Shown: positions 8,128 to 15,946 of the stretch, one piece after another | Numbering within the stretch: position 1 is the first letter of the stretch | How the letters are laid out: each line of letters starts with the position of its first letter | Assembly: GCF_003323745.1 (NCBI RefSeq) | Contig: NZ_QOIL01000029.1 | Location: 52,614-116,613, forward strand | DNA: 64,000 nucleotides | Reading direction: 5' to 3' | DNA from: Sphaerisporangium album | Lineage (GTDB): Bacteria > Actinomycetota > Actinomycetes > Streptosporangiales > Streptosporangiaceae | The notes under the pieces: model-generated | Database searches by the model: none | Seen by the model: the letters and a program-made list of their open reading frames with translations, nothing else | What the model was told of the DNA's origin: nothing | Made by a program: the position numbers and the translations under genes

Positions 8128-8310
8128 CTCTGACCCATCCCACCCCGACCCGGAGGAAGAGGCGGGGAGGCGGCTCTCTGGCGCATCCGGTTTTCGACCG
8201 GGCTGAAGAGCGCGGAGGCAGGGAGAGGGCCCCTCTGGCCCGTCGAGCCTCCGACTCGGAGCGGGACGTCGCAGAAGCCGGAGGGTGGTCCTCTGGTTCA
8301 TCCGGTCGCC
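8128..8310. repeat. Degenerate tandem repeat, about four units of 48-58 bp
   Basis: The ~380-bp gene-free stretch 8093-8473 contains four diverged copies of a unit anchored by CTCTG followed by a C/G-rich CATCC or CGTCG-like segment, then a GGAGG/GAGGC-rich tail. The anchors are at 8128, 8176, 8233 and 8291, so the period is 48, 57 and 58 bp. No open frame in it resembles a protein. The rest of the gap is the leader of the secreted-protein gene. Function unknown. Confidence 0.5.
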
Positions 8311-8473
8311 GAGCAGGAGGAGGGGCGGAGATGGGGGAGATGGGGGTCTGGTCTGTCTGGGCGGTGAGGTGAGGCAAGTGTCGTGCTAGCGCGTCGCAAT
8401 GTGCTTCAAGGGGGTTGAAAGCGGGGCGGGCCACACTGTGGTCATCGAGAAAGAGCACGAAAGGACCGCTCCG

Positions 8474-9013
8474 ATGACGATCACCCGCACCCTCACCGGC
8501 CTGGCCATAGCCGCCGCCATCGTCGCGATCGCCCCCGCCGCCGCGCAGGCCGCGACCGGCGCGTCGGACGCTGTCACCGCCGGAACCGCCACCCAGAGCA
8601 CCACCGCCCAGAACTCCCCCGCCCAGAGCGCCGCCGCCAAGAACTGGGGTGCGTACTACGCGCCGGGCAAGCGGGCCAAGGCGCTGGGGGTGCTGGCCTT
8701 CACGGGCGAGGACCACGAGGTCATCCCCACGGCCGACACCGTGAGGATCTCGGGCAAGGTCTACGACCTCAGCCGGTCGTCGAGCTGCGGGTGGGCGGTC
8801 TTCCGCATCACCTACCGGGACGACACGGGCAACCTGCCCTTCAAGCACCGCAGCATCCTCGACTGCTCGTACGGCTCGCCGAAGTCCTTCTCGTTCACGT
8901 CCCACGACGTGTACCAGGTGGAGCTGAAGGTCTGCTCCGAGCGCAAGGCCTCCAAGCCCTCCCTCAACTGCCTCTACGCCGGAAGCTGGAAGACCCTGTA
9001 CCTGTCCAAGTGA
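8474..9013 (+). CDS. Secreted protein of unknown function with four cysteines
   Basis: A 179-residue protein. The N-terminus is a clear Sec signal peptide: MTITRTLTGLAIAAAIVAIA followed by a PAAAQA-A cleavage region near residue 29. An Ala/Thr/Ser/Gln-rich linker (~30-58) leads to a compact domain of ~120 residues with four cysteines (SSSCGW, ILDCSYG, KVCSER, LNCLYAG), enough for two disulfides. ATG 8474 is supported by AAAGGA about 8 nt upstream; the longer frame lacks a signal peptide. The domain is not recognised. A hairpin terminator follows within 10 nt, so it is probably monocistronic. Confidence 0.8.
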   Translation: MTITRTLTGLAIAAAIVAIAPAAAQAATGASDAVTAGTATQSTTAQNSPAQSAAAKNWGAYYAPGKRAKALGVLAFTGEDHEVIPTADTVRISGKVYDLSRSSSCGWAVFRITYRDDTGNLPFKHRSILDCSYGSPKSFSFTSHDVYQVELKVCSERKASKPSLNCLYAGSWKTLYLSK

Positions 9014-9020
9014 CACGCCA

Positions 9021-9048
9021 CGGCGGCGGCGCTCCGGCGCCGCCGCCG
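9021..9048 (+). terminator. Strong GC hairpin after the secreted-protein gene
   Basis: A perfect 12-bp stem CGGCGGCGGCGC / GCGCCGCCGCCG closes a TCCG tetraloop, starting 7 nt after the stop codon. No U-tract follows, as is usual for actinobacterial terminators. Confidence 0.7.
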
Positions 9049-9449
9049 GTGACGCACAATAATGTTCCGGTCATCGCACGCAATCATTTCGGCGATATTA
9101 CCGACGTTCGTGAATGGATATAGGGTGAACGGTCGCGGACTGCAGGGCGAGGACTTCGGCGCCTTTAGTCGCGGGAAAAGCGTGGACGGTCACCCACGAT
9201 CACGATAAACTCCGTGGTGACGAACTCGACCCGACCTGACGCAATGTCATCAAATATGGTCACGGCCGATCTGGCCGCCGAACGGTGAATGATAACAATG
9301 AAGCGCGTCCTCCTCATCACCGTTCTCAGGGGGCACCATGGCGCACCCGCCCGCAGCGTCCGCACCGAGCCGGAGCGGCGCCCCGGCCGGCGACACACCG
9401 CCCACCACACGAAGCCGCCGACGTAACGCGCTCCCGCCCGGGGGCTTGG
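9049..9449. other. Gene-free stretch, partly A+T-rich
   Basis: About 400 bp without a supported gene. The part 9050-9300 is visibly richer in A+T than its surroundings (for example CACAATAATG and ATCAAATATGG), so it probably holds the promoter of the nucleotidyltransferase gene. An in-frame Arg/Pro/His-rich extension from GTG 9285 into the nucleotidyltransferase does not resemble that family and is treated as non-coding leader. Confidence 0.5.
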
Positions 9450-10736
9450 GTGTCTGAGATCACCGGAATAGCCCTGGCAGGGGGCAGAGGCGTGCGCGCC
9501 CGCCCGCTGACGCTCGAAGGCCCGGGATACCTGCGCAGCAAGGCGACCGTCCCTTTCATCGGGCGTCCGCTCATCGAATGGCAGATCAACTCTTTTCACC
9601 AGCAGGGCGTCGAGAATTTCTATATCGCGGCCAACGGCCGCGAGAATCGGTATCAGGTCAAGGAGGCGCTGGGTTACGGCGAGACGCTGGGCGTCCGCGT
9701 CCAGTATTCGAGGGCCCGGGCCGACAGGTGCAACACGGGATCGGGCCAGGCCACGCTGAGCGTCGCGGAAGAGTGGAATCTCAAAGGGCTCGCCGTGGTC
9801 TTCCCCACCGACTCCCTCTTCGAGTTCGACCTGGCCGAACTCGTGGAGGGTCATCTGCGCAGCGGCGCGCTGGTCACGGTCGCCACGGTGCACCGGCCGG
9901 CCCGCGAGGTGGCGGGCACCTACGGCACGATGGTCGCCGACGACGAGGGATGGATCCGCGAGTTCGTGGAGAAGCCACCGCTCCAGGTGATCAACGCCAT
10001 GGTGACCGACCCGTCCCGGGTGCCGATCAGCACCGGTCTGTACGTGATCGACTGCCGGCGGCTGCGCGAGCTGGCCGCCACACCCGCGCTCGCGGCGCTG
10101 GTCCGTCTCCGGCTGGACTGGGGCAGGGATCTGCTGCCGTGGCTGGTCTCCAACGACCATCCCGTGCGGCACAGCCCGATCGCCAAGGTCGGCGACCTGG
10201 GCAACCCGCGCGACTACCTGATGACCCTGGTGGACGCGCTGTCCGGGGGGTACCCGAGCCTGCGCGGCACCGGCACCCCCACCATCCACCCGTCCTCGCT
10301 GGCGCGCCGCGACGAGGTGAGCGGCATGACGCTGGCCGCCAAGATCGCCACCGGCCTGGTCCGGATCGGCCCGAACGTGTGGATCGGCAGGGACGTCGAG
10401 ATCGGCCCGGGCGTGGTGGTGCGGGACTCGTACGTCGGCGACGGCGTCGACCTGCACGCGTGGTGCCATCTGGAGCGGGTGGCCTGCCTGGACGGGGCGA
10501 TCATCGGCCCCGGTGCCCGGCTGTTCGACACCCACGTCGGGATGATGGCGTGCGTGGAGTCCTCGCTCCAGGCCGTGACGGCGCTCGACGGCTTCACGGC
10601 GCTCGGCCACGAGGCGATCGTCCAGCCGGGGACGCGCCTGACGGGCGTCACCGTCGACCCGCGGCTGACCGTCCGCAGCGGTGACGACGTGCCCGCGGGC
10701 ACGCAGCTCACCACGGTCGGCGATCTCGTGGACTGA
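9450..10736 (+). CDS. Sugar-nucleotidyltransferase-like protein with left-handed beta-helix
   Basis: A 428-residue protein. Residues ~3-240 form a nucleotidyltransferase domain: ITGIALAGGRGVRARPLT matches the G-G-x-G-x-R nucleotide loop, VVFPTDSLFEFDLAEL the metal-binding Asp, and WIREFVEKPP the sugar-binding E-K-P. Residues ~285-415 look like a left-handed beta-helix, with hexapeptide turns such as VRIGPNVWIGRDVEIGPGVV. This is the plan of GlmU, glucose-1-phosphate and mannose-1-phosphate nucleotidyltransferases. The substrate cannot be fixed from motifs. GTG 9450 is chosen because the domain begins directly after it, with a weak GGGGG about 5 nt upstream. No glycosyltransferase is adjacent. 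Confidence 0.78.
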   Translation: MSEITGIALAGGRGVRARPLTLEGPGYLRSKATVPFIGRPLIEWQINSFHQQGVENFYIAANGRENRYQVKEALGYGETLGVRVQYSRARADRCNTGSGQATLSVAEEWNLKGLAVVFPTDSLFEFDLAELVEGHLRSGALVTVATVHRPAREVAGTYGTMVADDEGWIREFVEKPPLQVINAMVTDPSRVPISTGLYVIDCRRLRELAATPALAALVRLRLDWGRDLLPWLVSNDHPVRHSPIAKVGDLGNPRDYLMTLVDALSGGYPSLRGTGTPTIHPSSLARRDEVSGMTLAAKIATGLVRIGPNVWIGRDVEIGPGVVVRDSYVGDGVDLHAWCHLERVACLDGAIIGPGARLFDTHVGMMACVESSLQAVTALDGFTALGHEAIVQPGTRLTGVTVDPRLTVRSGDDVPAGTQLTTVGDLVD

Positions 10737-10907
10737 CGACCCGTACCGCCGATCCCGCCGGCCTCGCCATGGCGCCTCAGCAGGCGGGACCGGCGGGCGG
10801 GGCGGCCGCCTTCACGTCAATTGTCGTCGCGCCGGGCCTTCGGCGCCGTCTCCGGCTTCCAGTCTTCCCCTCCGGGTCCGTTCGCGCGCATCCGTACGAG
10901 GGCGCCG

Positions 10908-12050
10908 TCAGCTACGGGCCGTGTCCTTGCCGTTGTCCGGCCACCGGGGCGTCACCCCACCGCCGTCGCCCTCTCTGCCGTCGTACCGGCCGAACTCGGT
11001 GACACCTGTGACACCTGTGTCACCGTCCTCGGCGAGGTCTCCGAGATCGTCGTCCGCCCAGGCCATGCCGATCTCGTCGTACAGCAGGTGGGTCTCCATC
11101 GCGTGGGCGTGCGGCGCGTAGCGGGTGCGCAGGCTCTGGAAGACCAGCCACGCCTCCTGCTCGTCGCGCTCGGCGGGCAGCCCGACGTTCTGCGCCGCGC
11201 GCAGGGTGTCGGAGAAGCTGCGTTCCTCGCGCCCCTGCAGGCTGACGCTGGCGCGCGGCAGCACCAGGCAGAACTCCGCGGCCAGGCGCTGCATGCACCG
11301 CGAGCCGGTGGTGAGCAGCGCCCGCGTGCAGGGCGGCGCCCAGTACGGCGCCACGGCCTCGGTGACCGCGGCGATGTCGAGGACGGTCACCGCCGCCTCC
11401 AGCCAGCACAGATCGCCGACCGGGCGGGAGAACGTCAGGGCCGGGTAGGCGACGTGGGTGGTCTCGACGTCGGTCATCCAGTCGGTCCACTGGCCGAACA
11501 TCGTGTCGAGGTGGTCGCGCGAGCCGGTGCGCAGGTAGGCGACGAGCAGGGCGTCGGCGTCCTGCGGCTTGACGACGCGGCCCGCGAGCCGTGCGACGGC
11601 CCGCTCACGGCGGCCGTAGGCGTCGGTGAAGCGCATGATGTAGGTGGTGATGGCGGCGAGCAGCAGCGCCTCGGAGACCCAGACGAGCCCGGCGAGCGGA
11701 CCGCCCCGCCAGCGGGCCACGTGGAATTCCGACCACGCCACCGTGCCCGTCGCCAGGCCGTGCAGCGCCCATCCGAGCAGGGAGAACCCGAGCAGGGACG
11801 CGCCGACCCAGACGCCGGCGATGCCGAACAGCGTCACCGGCGCGCACATGTCGAGGACGCGCTCGCGGGAGTCGCGGCGGGGCAGTCGCTTGGCGACGGC
11901 GAGGACGCAGGGGGCCACCACGCGGAGCGTCGCGCGGGCGACCTGTGAGGACCGTGCCCGGGGCGTGAGCACGGTACGCAGCACGCTGAGCCAGACCATC
12001 AGGACCAGGACGGCTCCGACGACACCGGCGACGATGACGATCACGTGCAT
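10908..12050 (-). CDS. Membrane protein of unknown function
   Basis: A 380-residue protein with at least four predicted membrane segments in its first half (HVIVIVAGVVGAVLVLMVWL; APVTLFGIAGVWVGASLLGF; a pair near LVWVSEALLLAAITTYIM). A long soluble C-terminal half of ~220 residues contains DHLDTMFGQWTDWMTDVETT and LLYDEIGMAWADDDLGDLAED. The C-terminal 30 residues are Asp/Gly-rich and probably disordered. I do not recognise a family with known function; the first half resembles the membrane part of two-pore-channel-like proteins only superficially. ATG 12050 is preferred, with GGGGGCGG just upstream; GTG 12068 is possible. Convergent with the nucleotidyltransferase. Confidence 0.7.
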   Translation of the reverse strand: MHVIVIVAGVVGAVLVLMVWLSVLRTVLTPRARSSQVARATLRVVAPCVLAVAKRLPRRDSRERVLDMCAPVTLFGIAGVWVGASLLGFSLLGWALHGLATGTVAWSEFHVARWRGGPLAGLVWVSEALLLAAITTYIMRFTDAYGRRERAVARLAGRVVKPQDADALLVAYLRTGSRDHLDTMFGQWTDWMTDVETTHVAYPALTFSRPVGDLCWLEAAVTVLDIAAVTEAVAPYWAPPCTRALLTTGSRCMQRLAAEFCLVLPRASVSLQGREERSFSDTLRAAQNVGLPAERDEQEAWLVFQSLRTRYAPHAHAMETHLLYDEIGMAWADDDLGDLAEDGDTGVTGVTEFGRYDGREGDGGGVTPRWPDNGKDTARS

Positions 12051-12203
12051 CGCGCCGCCCCCGAACACGGGGTCATGCGGCGCGCGTAGGTGTTACCGGT
12101 CCCCATCAGGTGTCCCTCCCCTTACCGATCCCCAGTGTGCGCTGTGAGGAGGAGGAGTCCCAGAGAGCGTTGATGATGGCAGTGGTAGTGCCACGCAGCC
12201 CCC

Positions 12204-13427
12204 TCAGTCGTCCCCCAGCTCGGGGTACAGGTAGCGCGAGCGGTTCGCGACCGTCTCCTGCACCCACCTCTGGAAGTCGGCCCGCGTCATTTCGGCCCAG
12301 CGCGGGGTGTCCTCGACCTGGGCGCGTCCGATGCGGCGGCCGAGTTCGACGGTCGCGTTGCCCTCTCGGGAGCGTTCGGCGTCGTAGGCGGCCAGCACGG
12401 ACTCCCAGGTGTCGTGCTCGCCGGCGATGCGTTCCAGGGCGAGGGCGTCGCGCAGCGCCTTGACGGCCCCGGCGCCGGTGTGCGGGCGGGCGACGGTACC
12501 GGCGTCCCCCATGAGCACGACCCGGCCCGAGACGTACGTGGGGGTGGTGACGTCGAAGATGGGCTGGATGGCCATGCCCGGGGTGCCGGTCCTGCGGACG
12601 AGCTCGCGCCAGCCGCCGGAGAGGCGTTCGTCGACGAGCCCGAGCAGGTGGCGGGCCAGGTCGTCGGTCACCCGTCCCGGCGGGATCCAGGCCTCGCCCT
12701 CCAGCCGGAACCAGTCGGGGAGCCCTCCGTAGACGCCCCAGTTCAGCAGGCGTCCGCCCGGAGTGGCGCCGCCCTCGAAGCCCGGGATGCGGTACAGGAT
12801 GGCGTGGCCGCCGTCGAAGCACGCGGTCACGGCGCCGCGCCGGGTCAGTTCGCGCAGCACCGGGTCGGTGAGCAGGTTCTCGTCGCAGGTGCCGCGCCAC
12901 AGGACGTATCCGGCGTAGCGCAGCCGAGCCTCGGGGTGGACCAGGCGGCGTAATCGCGACTGGTGGCCGTCGGCGCCGACCAGCAGGTCGAACCGCTCGG
13001 TGGATCCGTCGGCGAAGCCGAGCTCGCCGCCCTCCGCGTCCGCGCGCACGGTGGTGACGACCGTGCCGGCGCGGTAGGCGTCGTCGGGGACGCCGGCGCG
13101 CACGCCCTGCCACAGCAGACCCCAGTTGGTGAAGACGGCGGGCAGCGCCTGGCGCCAGATCAGCCTGCTTTCCCCTCCTCCCAGCTCCACCATCCAATTG
13201 CGCTCCGCATTGGAAACGAATGGTACATTTTCCAGAACGTAACCGCCCGAAACAAGCTCGTATTGCATTTCGATCGGCAGCGCAATACCCACGCCCCGGC
13301 CCCGCAACTCGCCCCGGGTCCTTTCATAGACCGTGACCTCACAGCCCATGCGGCGCAGCACCGCGGCGGCGGCGCAGCCGGCGAGGCTGCCGCCCACGAT
13401 GCCCACCCGACTTCCAGCCAGAGCCAA
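12204..13427 (-). CDS. FAD-dependent monooxygenase (class A, aromatic-hydroxylase type)
   Basis: About 407 residues, a group A flavoprotein monooxygenase. The N-terminal Rossmann motif is RVGIVGGSLAGCAAAAVLRR, followed by the Arg after strand 2 (TVYERTRGELRGRGVGIAL). A DG motif is at DLLVGADGHQSRLRRLVHP, and the second FAD motif VVLMGDAGTVARPHTGAGAV carries the usual G-D-A. Such enzymes use NAD(P)H and O2 to hydroxylate aromatic or heterocyclic rings; the overall pattern is closest to dihydroxypyridine hydroxylases. The start is uncertain: a TTG at 13427 has GGAGG upstream, while GTG 13448 lacks one. It is divergent from an XRE regulator and near a polyketide synthase, so it may tailor that product. 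Confidence 0.88.
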   Translation of the reverse strand: MALAGSRVGIVGGSLAGCAAAAVLRRMGCEVTVYERTRGELRGRGVGIALPIEMQYELVSGGYVLENVPFVSNAERNWMVELGGGESRLIWRQALPAVFTNWGLLWQGVRAGVPDDAYRAGTVVTTVRADAEGGELGFADGSTERFDLLVGADGHQSRLRRLVHPEARLRYAGYVLWRGTCDENLLTDPVLRELTRRGAVTACFDGGHAILYRIPGFEGGATPGGRLLNWGVYGGLPDWFRLEGEAWIPPGRVTDDLARHLLGLVDERLSGGWRELVRRTGTPGMAIQPIFDVTTPTYVSGRVVLMGDAGTVARPHTGAGAVKALRDALALERIAGEHDTWESVLAAYDAERSREGNATVELGRRIGRAQVEDTPRWAEMTRADFQRWVQETVANRSRYLYPELGDD

Positions 13428-13535
13428 AACTCCACCTCCGGATACCACTCGATGACGATATGCCGGTTAGTGACCTACAGTCGTAGCGACGTGCGCACGA
13501 CCGGCACGTATCACGTCAGGTGCAGGGGAGATTTC

Positions 13536-14354
13536 GTGGCCGGCAGTAGCGAGAGAAGGCAGGAGCTCGCCCGGTTCCTACGCAACCGCCGGGCACGCAT
13601 CACCCCAGAACAGGTCGGCCTTCCCGCCGGCGCCCGCAGGCGTACCCAGGGGCTGCGCAGGGAGGAGGTCGCGGTCCTCGCGGGTCTGAGCCCGACTTGG
13701 TACACCTACCTGGAGCAGGGGCGGGACATCCACCCGTCGCCGCAGGTGCTCGACAGCCTGGCGAACGTTCTGTGCCTGGAGGAGGACGAGCGGAAGTACA
13801 TCCATCAGCTCGCCCTCGGCCGGACCACCGAGGTTCCGAGCGATCTCGATGACGAGGGCCGGCATCTGGTAACCCAGGTGACCCGGATCACGGGATACGG
13901 CCCCTTTCCCGTCTACGCGGCGAATCAGTACGGCGAAGTCGTCGCCTGGAACAAGGCCACGGTCGACTGGTACACCGACTTCGGGAAGCAACCGGAGGGG
14001 CGCAGGAGCATGCTGAGGTGGATGCTCACGGCGCCGGAGGCACGGGAGCGGATCATCGACTGGGCCGAGGACACCCGCGACGTCGTGGCGCGGTTGCGGG
14101 CGGCCTACGCGAGCAGGGCGGCCGACAGGAGGATGAACCAGCTCGTGCGCGAGCTGGAACGGGAGAGCCCGGAGTTCCGGCTGTGGTGGAACGAGCAGCA
14201 CGTCCGCGAGCAGCACGTCCGCCCCCGCACCCTCGACGTGCCGGGGCTGGGAACCTGCACTTTCCAAATCGCGGTGCTGCGCGTCATGGACAGTCCATTC
14301 CATTCCATCGTGGTGCATCTGCCCATCGACGGTGCTCCCAATAGCTCTGTATAG
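13536..14354 (+). CDS. XRE-family regulator with MmyB-like ligand-binding domain
   Basis: A 272-residue protein. Residues ~5-80 form an XRE helix-turn-helix (TQGLRREEVAVLAGLSPTWY, then TYLEQGRDIHPSPQVLDSLA). Residues ~105-265 match the MmyB-like PAS-type domain: YAANQYGEVVAWNKATVDWY, then RSMLRWMLTAPEARERIIDW, ending in IAVLRVMDSPFHSIVVHLPI. In MmyB the domain binds a fatty-acid-like ligand. GTG 13536 has GGGGAG about 6 nt upstream. It is divergent from the FAD monooxygenase and precedes the PKS locus, a common arrangement for an oxidoreductase and its local regulator. Confidence 0.9.
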   Translation: MAGSSERRQELARFLRNRRARITPEQVGLPAGARRRTQGLRREEVAVLAGLSPTWYTYLEQGRDIHPSPQVLDSLANVLCLEEDERKYIHQLALGRTTEVPSDLDDEGRHLVTQVTRITGYGPFPVYAANQYGEVVAWNKATVDWYTDFGKQPEGRRSMLRWMLTAPEARERIIDWAEDTRDVVARLRAAYASRAADRRMNQLVRELERESPEFRLWWNEQHVREQHVRPRTLDVPGLGTCTFQIAVLRVMDSPFHSIVVHLPIDGAPNSSV

Positions 14355-14581
14355 CATTTGTCCCGAATCGGCGTAGGATTCCGTCATCTCTGGATTGACG
14401 CCATGATTCCGTCTGGTTGATCGTGGGACGCGCGACAACGACGACCGAGCAGTCACGGAGCCGGACGTTTCCAATGTCGTCTGCCCTGATTAACGTCCAG
14501 GCCATGAGCCGCTCGATCGGCCTTGCCGTCCCCTGGCGAGTCCGGCGTGTTAACGCGGCCTGGGGAATAAGGGGGACCACA

Positions 14582-15946
14582 ATGCACTGGAATTTCGTGG
14601 GCCGGAATGAGCAGCTCGAAAGCATCCGCGCGTCGTTGCGCGCCCGGGTGGCCGGCCCGATCATCATCGAAGGCGAACGGGGCATGGGCCGCACGGCGCT
14701 GCTCGAGCGCGCGCTCGAGTCCGAGGAGGCCGCGTCCTTCGAGGTCGTCCGCTTCGAAACCTCGGGCCCCGCGTCAGGGGTCGCCGCCCGCATCCCGGCG
14801 AACGGGCGTGGCCTGCTCCTGGTGGTGGACGACGCTCACCTGAGCGACCACGCCACGCTGCTCAGCCTGCGGGAACTGTGCCGGCGGGGAGCTGGAACGC
14901 TCCTGGTGACCACCGCCCCCGGGGGCTCGGTCCCGCACCCGGACCCGGCCGACAGCCTGCGGTTCGAGCCGCACCGGCGGAACGTTCACCTGCCGCCGCT
15001 GGCTCTGGACGACGTGACGACGCTGCTGGCCGACGTCATCGGCGGCCACGTCCGGCACGCCACCGCCGAGGCGCTGCACGCGGCCTCGGGAGGAAACCCG
15101 GCGCTGCTGCGTGAGCTGATCACGTCGTGCGACCTCGGCGTCCATTTCGTCCGCCGTAACAACCTCTGGGAGTTCCGCGAGGTGAGCACCTGGACCTCGG
15201 GGGGCACCCGCAGGTCGCTCGAACTCCTTTCCAAGGCCACGACGCAGGCGTGGTACGAGCTCTCGCTCGAACGCACCCACGAACTGTGCAAGGCGGCCGT
15301 GTGGTGCGGCGCCGGGGAGATGGTCGCCCCGGTGCTCGCCCACCTGCTGCTGCTTCACGGGCGGGCCCAGGCAGTCGTCGGCTTCCTGGACTCGCTGCCC
15401 GACGACACCGTCGAAACGACGCCGCACCTCGCGCTGGCGAAGGCGATGGCCATGGCCTTCGGGCTCGGCCAAGCCATGGGAGCCGAGGATTTCCTGCTCA
15501 AGGCCGCGCTGCTGCGCGGTCCCCGTCCCGGCGGGCGCTATCTCGCTTACCGTTCCTGGATCCAGGCCCTCACCGGCCGCGGGTCCGACGGCTCGGCCGG
15601 CATCGGGAATGTCGACCGCGACGACAGGGAGACGGCCCTGTTCGTGCATGCCGCGCGGGCGACGGCGACGATCGCCGCCGACCCGCACGAAGCGGTGTTC
15701 CATCTGCGACGCGCGCTGGCGCTCGGCAACGGCGGCGTTGACGCCGGGCCCCCGTGGCTGTCGCCCTACATCACGGCGTGTCTCATCGACGCGCTCCTGC
15801 TCGCCGGCAGGTCCGGCGAAGCGACTCTTCTGGCGAGCGACTTCCACGGCGGCGAGCAGAACTCCGGCTGGGACGTCGCGGTCGCGATATCAACGCTGAC
15901 CGGCCACGGGAGAACGAACGTCACAGGCGGAGTGGAGGCCGCATGA
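14582..15946 (+). CDS. AAA/STAND-like ATPase resembling LuxR-LAL regulators but lacking the HTH domain
   Basis: A 454-residue protein starting MHWNFVGRNEQLESIRASLR, the usual opening of large ATP-binding LuxR regulators. The Walker A loop reads GERGMGRTALLERAL, with Arg where Lys is expected. Walker B is GLLLVVDDAHLSD, followed by LSLRELCRRGAGTLLVTTAP and a helical winged-helix-like region. Family members are usually 850-950 residues and end in a LuxR helix-turn-helix; this one stops after the start of the TPR-like part. The stop overlaps the PKS start (ATGA at 15943), so the two are translationally coupled. ATG 14582 has GGGGGA upstream. Either a truncated regulator or a signalling protein with another partner. 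Confidence 0.75.
   Translation: MHWNFVGRNEQLESIRASLRARVAGPIIIEGERGMGRTALLERALESEEAASFEVVRFETSGPASGVAARIPANGRGLLLVVDDAHLSDHATLLSLRELCRRGAGTLLVTTAPGGSVPHPDPADSLRFEPHRRNVHLPPLALDDVTTLLADVIGGHVRHATAEALHAASGGNPALLRELITSCDLGVHFVRRNNLWEFREVSTWTSGGTRRSLELLSKATTQAWYELSLERTHELCKAAVWCGAGEMVAPVLAHLLLLHGRAQAVVGFLDSLPDDTVETTPHLALAKAMAMAFGLGQAMGAEDFLLKAALLRGPRPGGRYLAYRSWIQALTGRGSDGSAGIGNVDRDDRETALFVHAARATATIAADPHEAVFHLRRALALGNGGVDAGPPWLSPYITACLIDALLLAGRSGEATLLASDFHGGEQNSGWDVAVAISTLTGHGRTNVTGGVEAA

Noticed and set aside
8093..8473. CRISPR array hypothesis for the repeats at 8128-8310
   Set aside because: Units are diverged and their spacing is irregular (48, 57, 58 bp); no identical repeats, unique spacers or cas genes.
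9285..9449. N-terminal extension of the nucleotidyltransferase from GTG 9285
   Set aside because: Arg/Pro/His-rich, unlike the family, and the nucleotide-binding strand begins right after GTG 9450.
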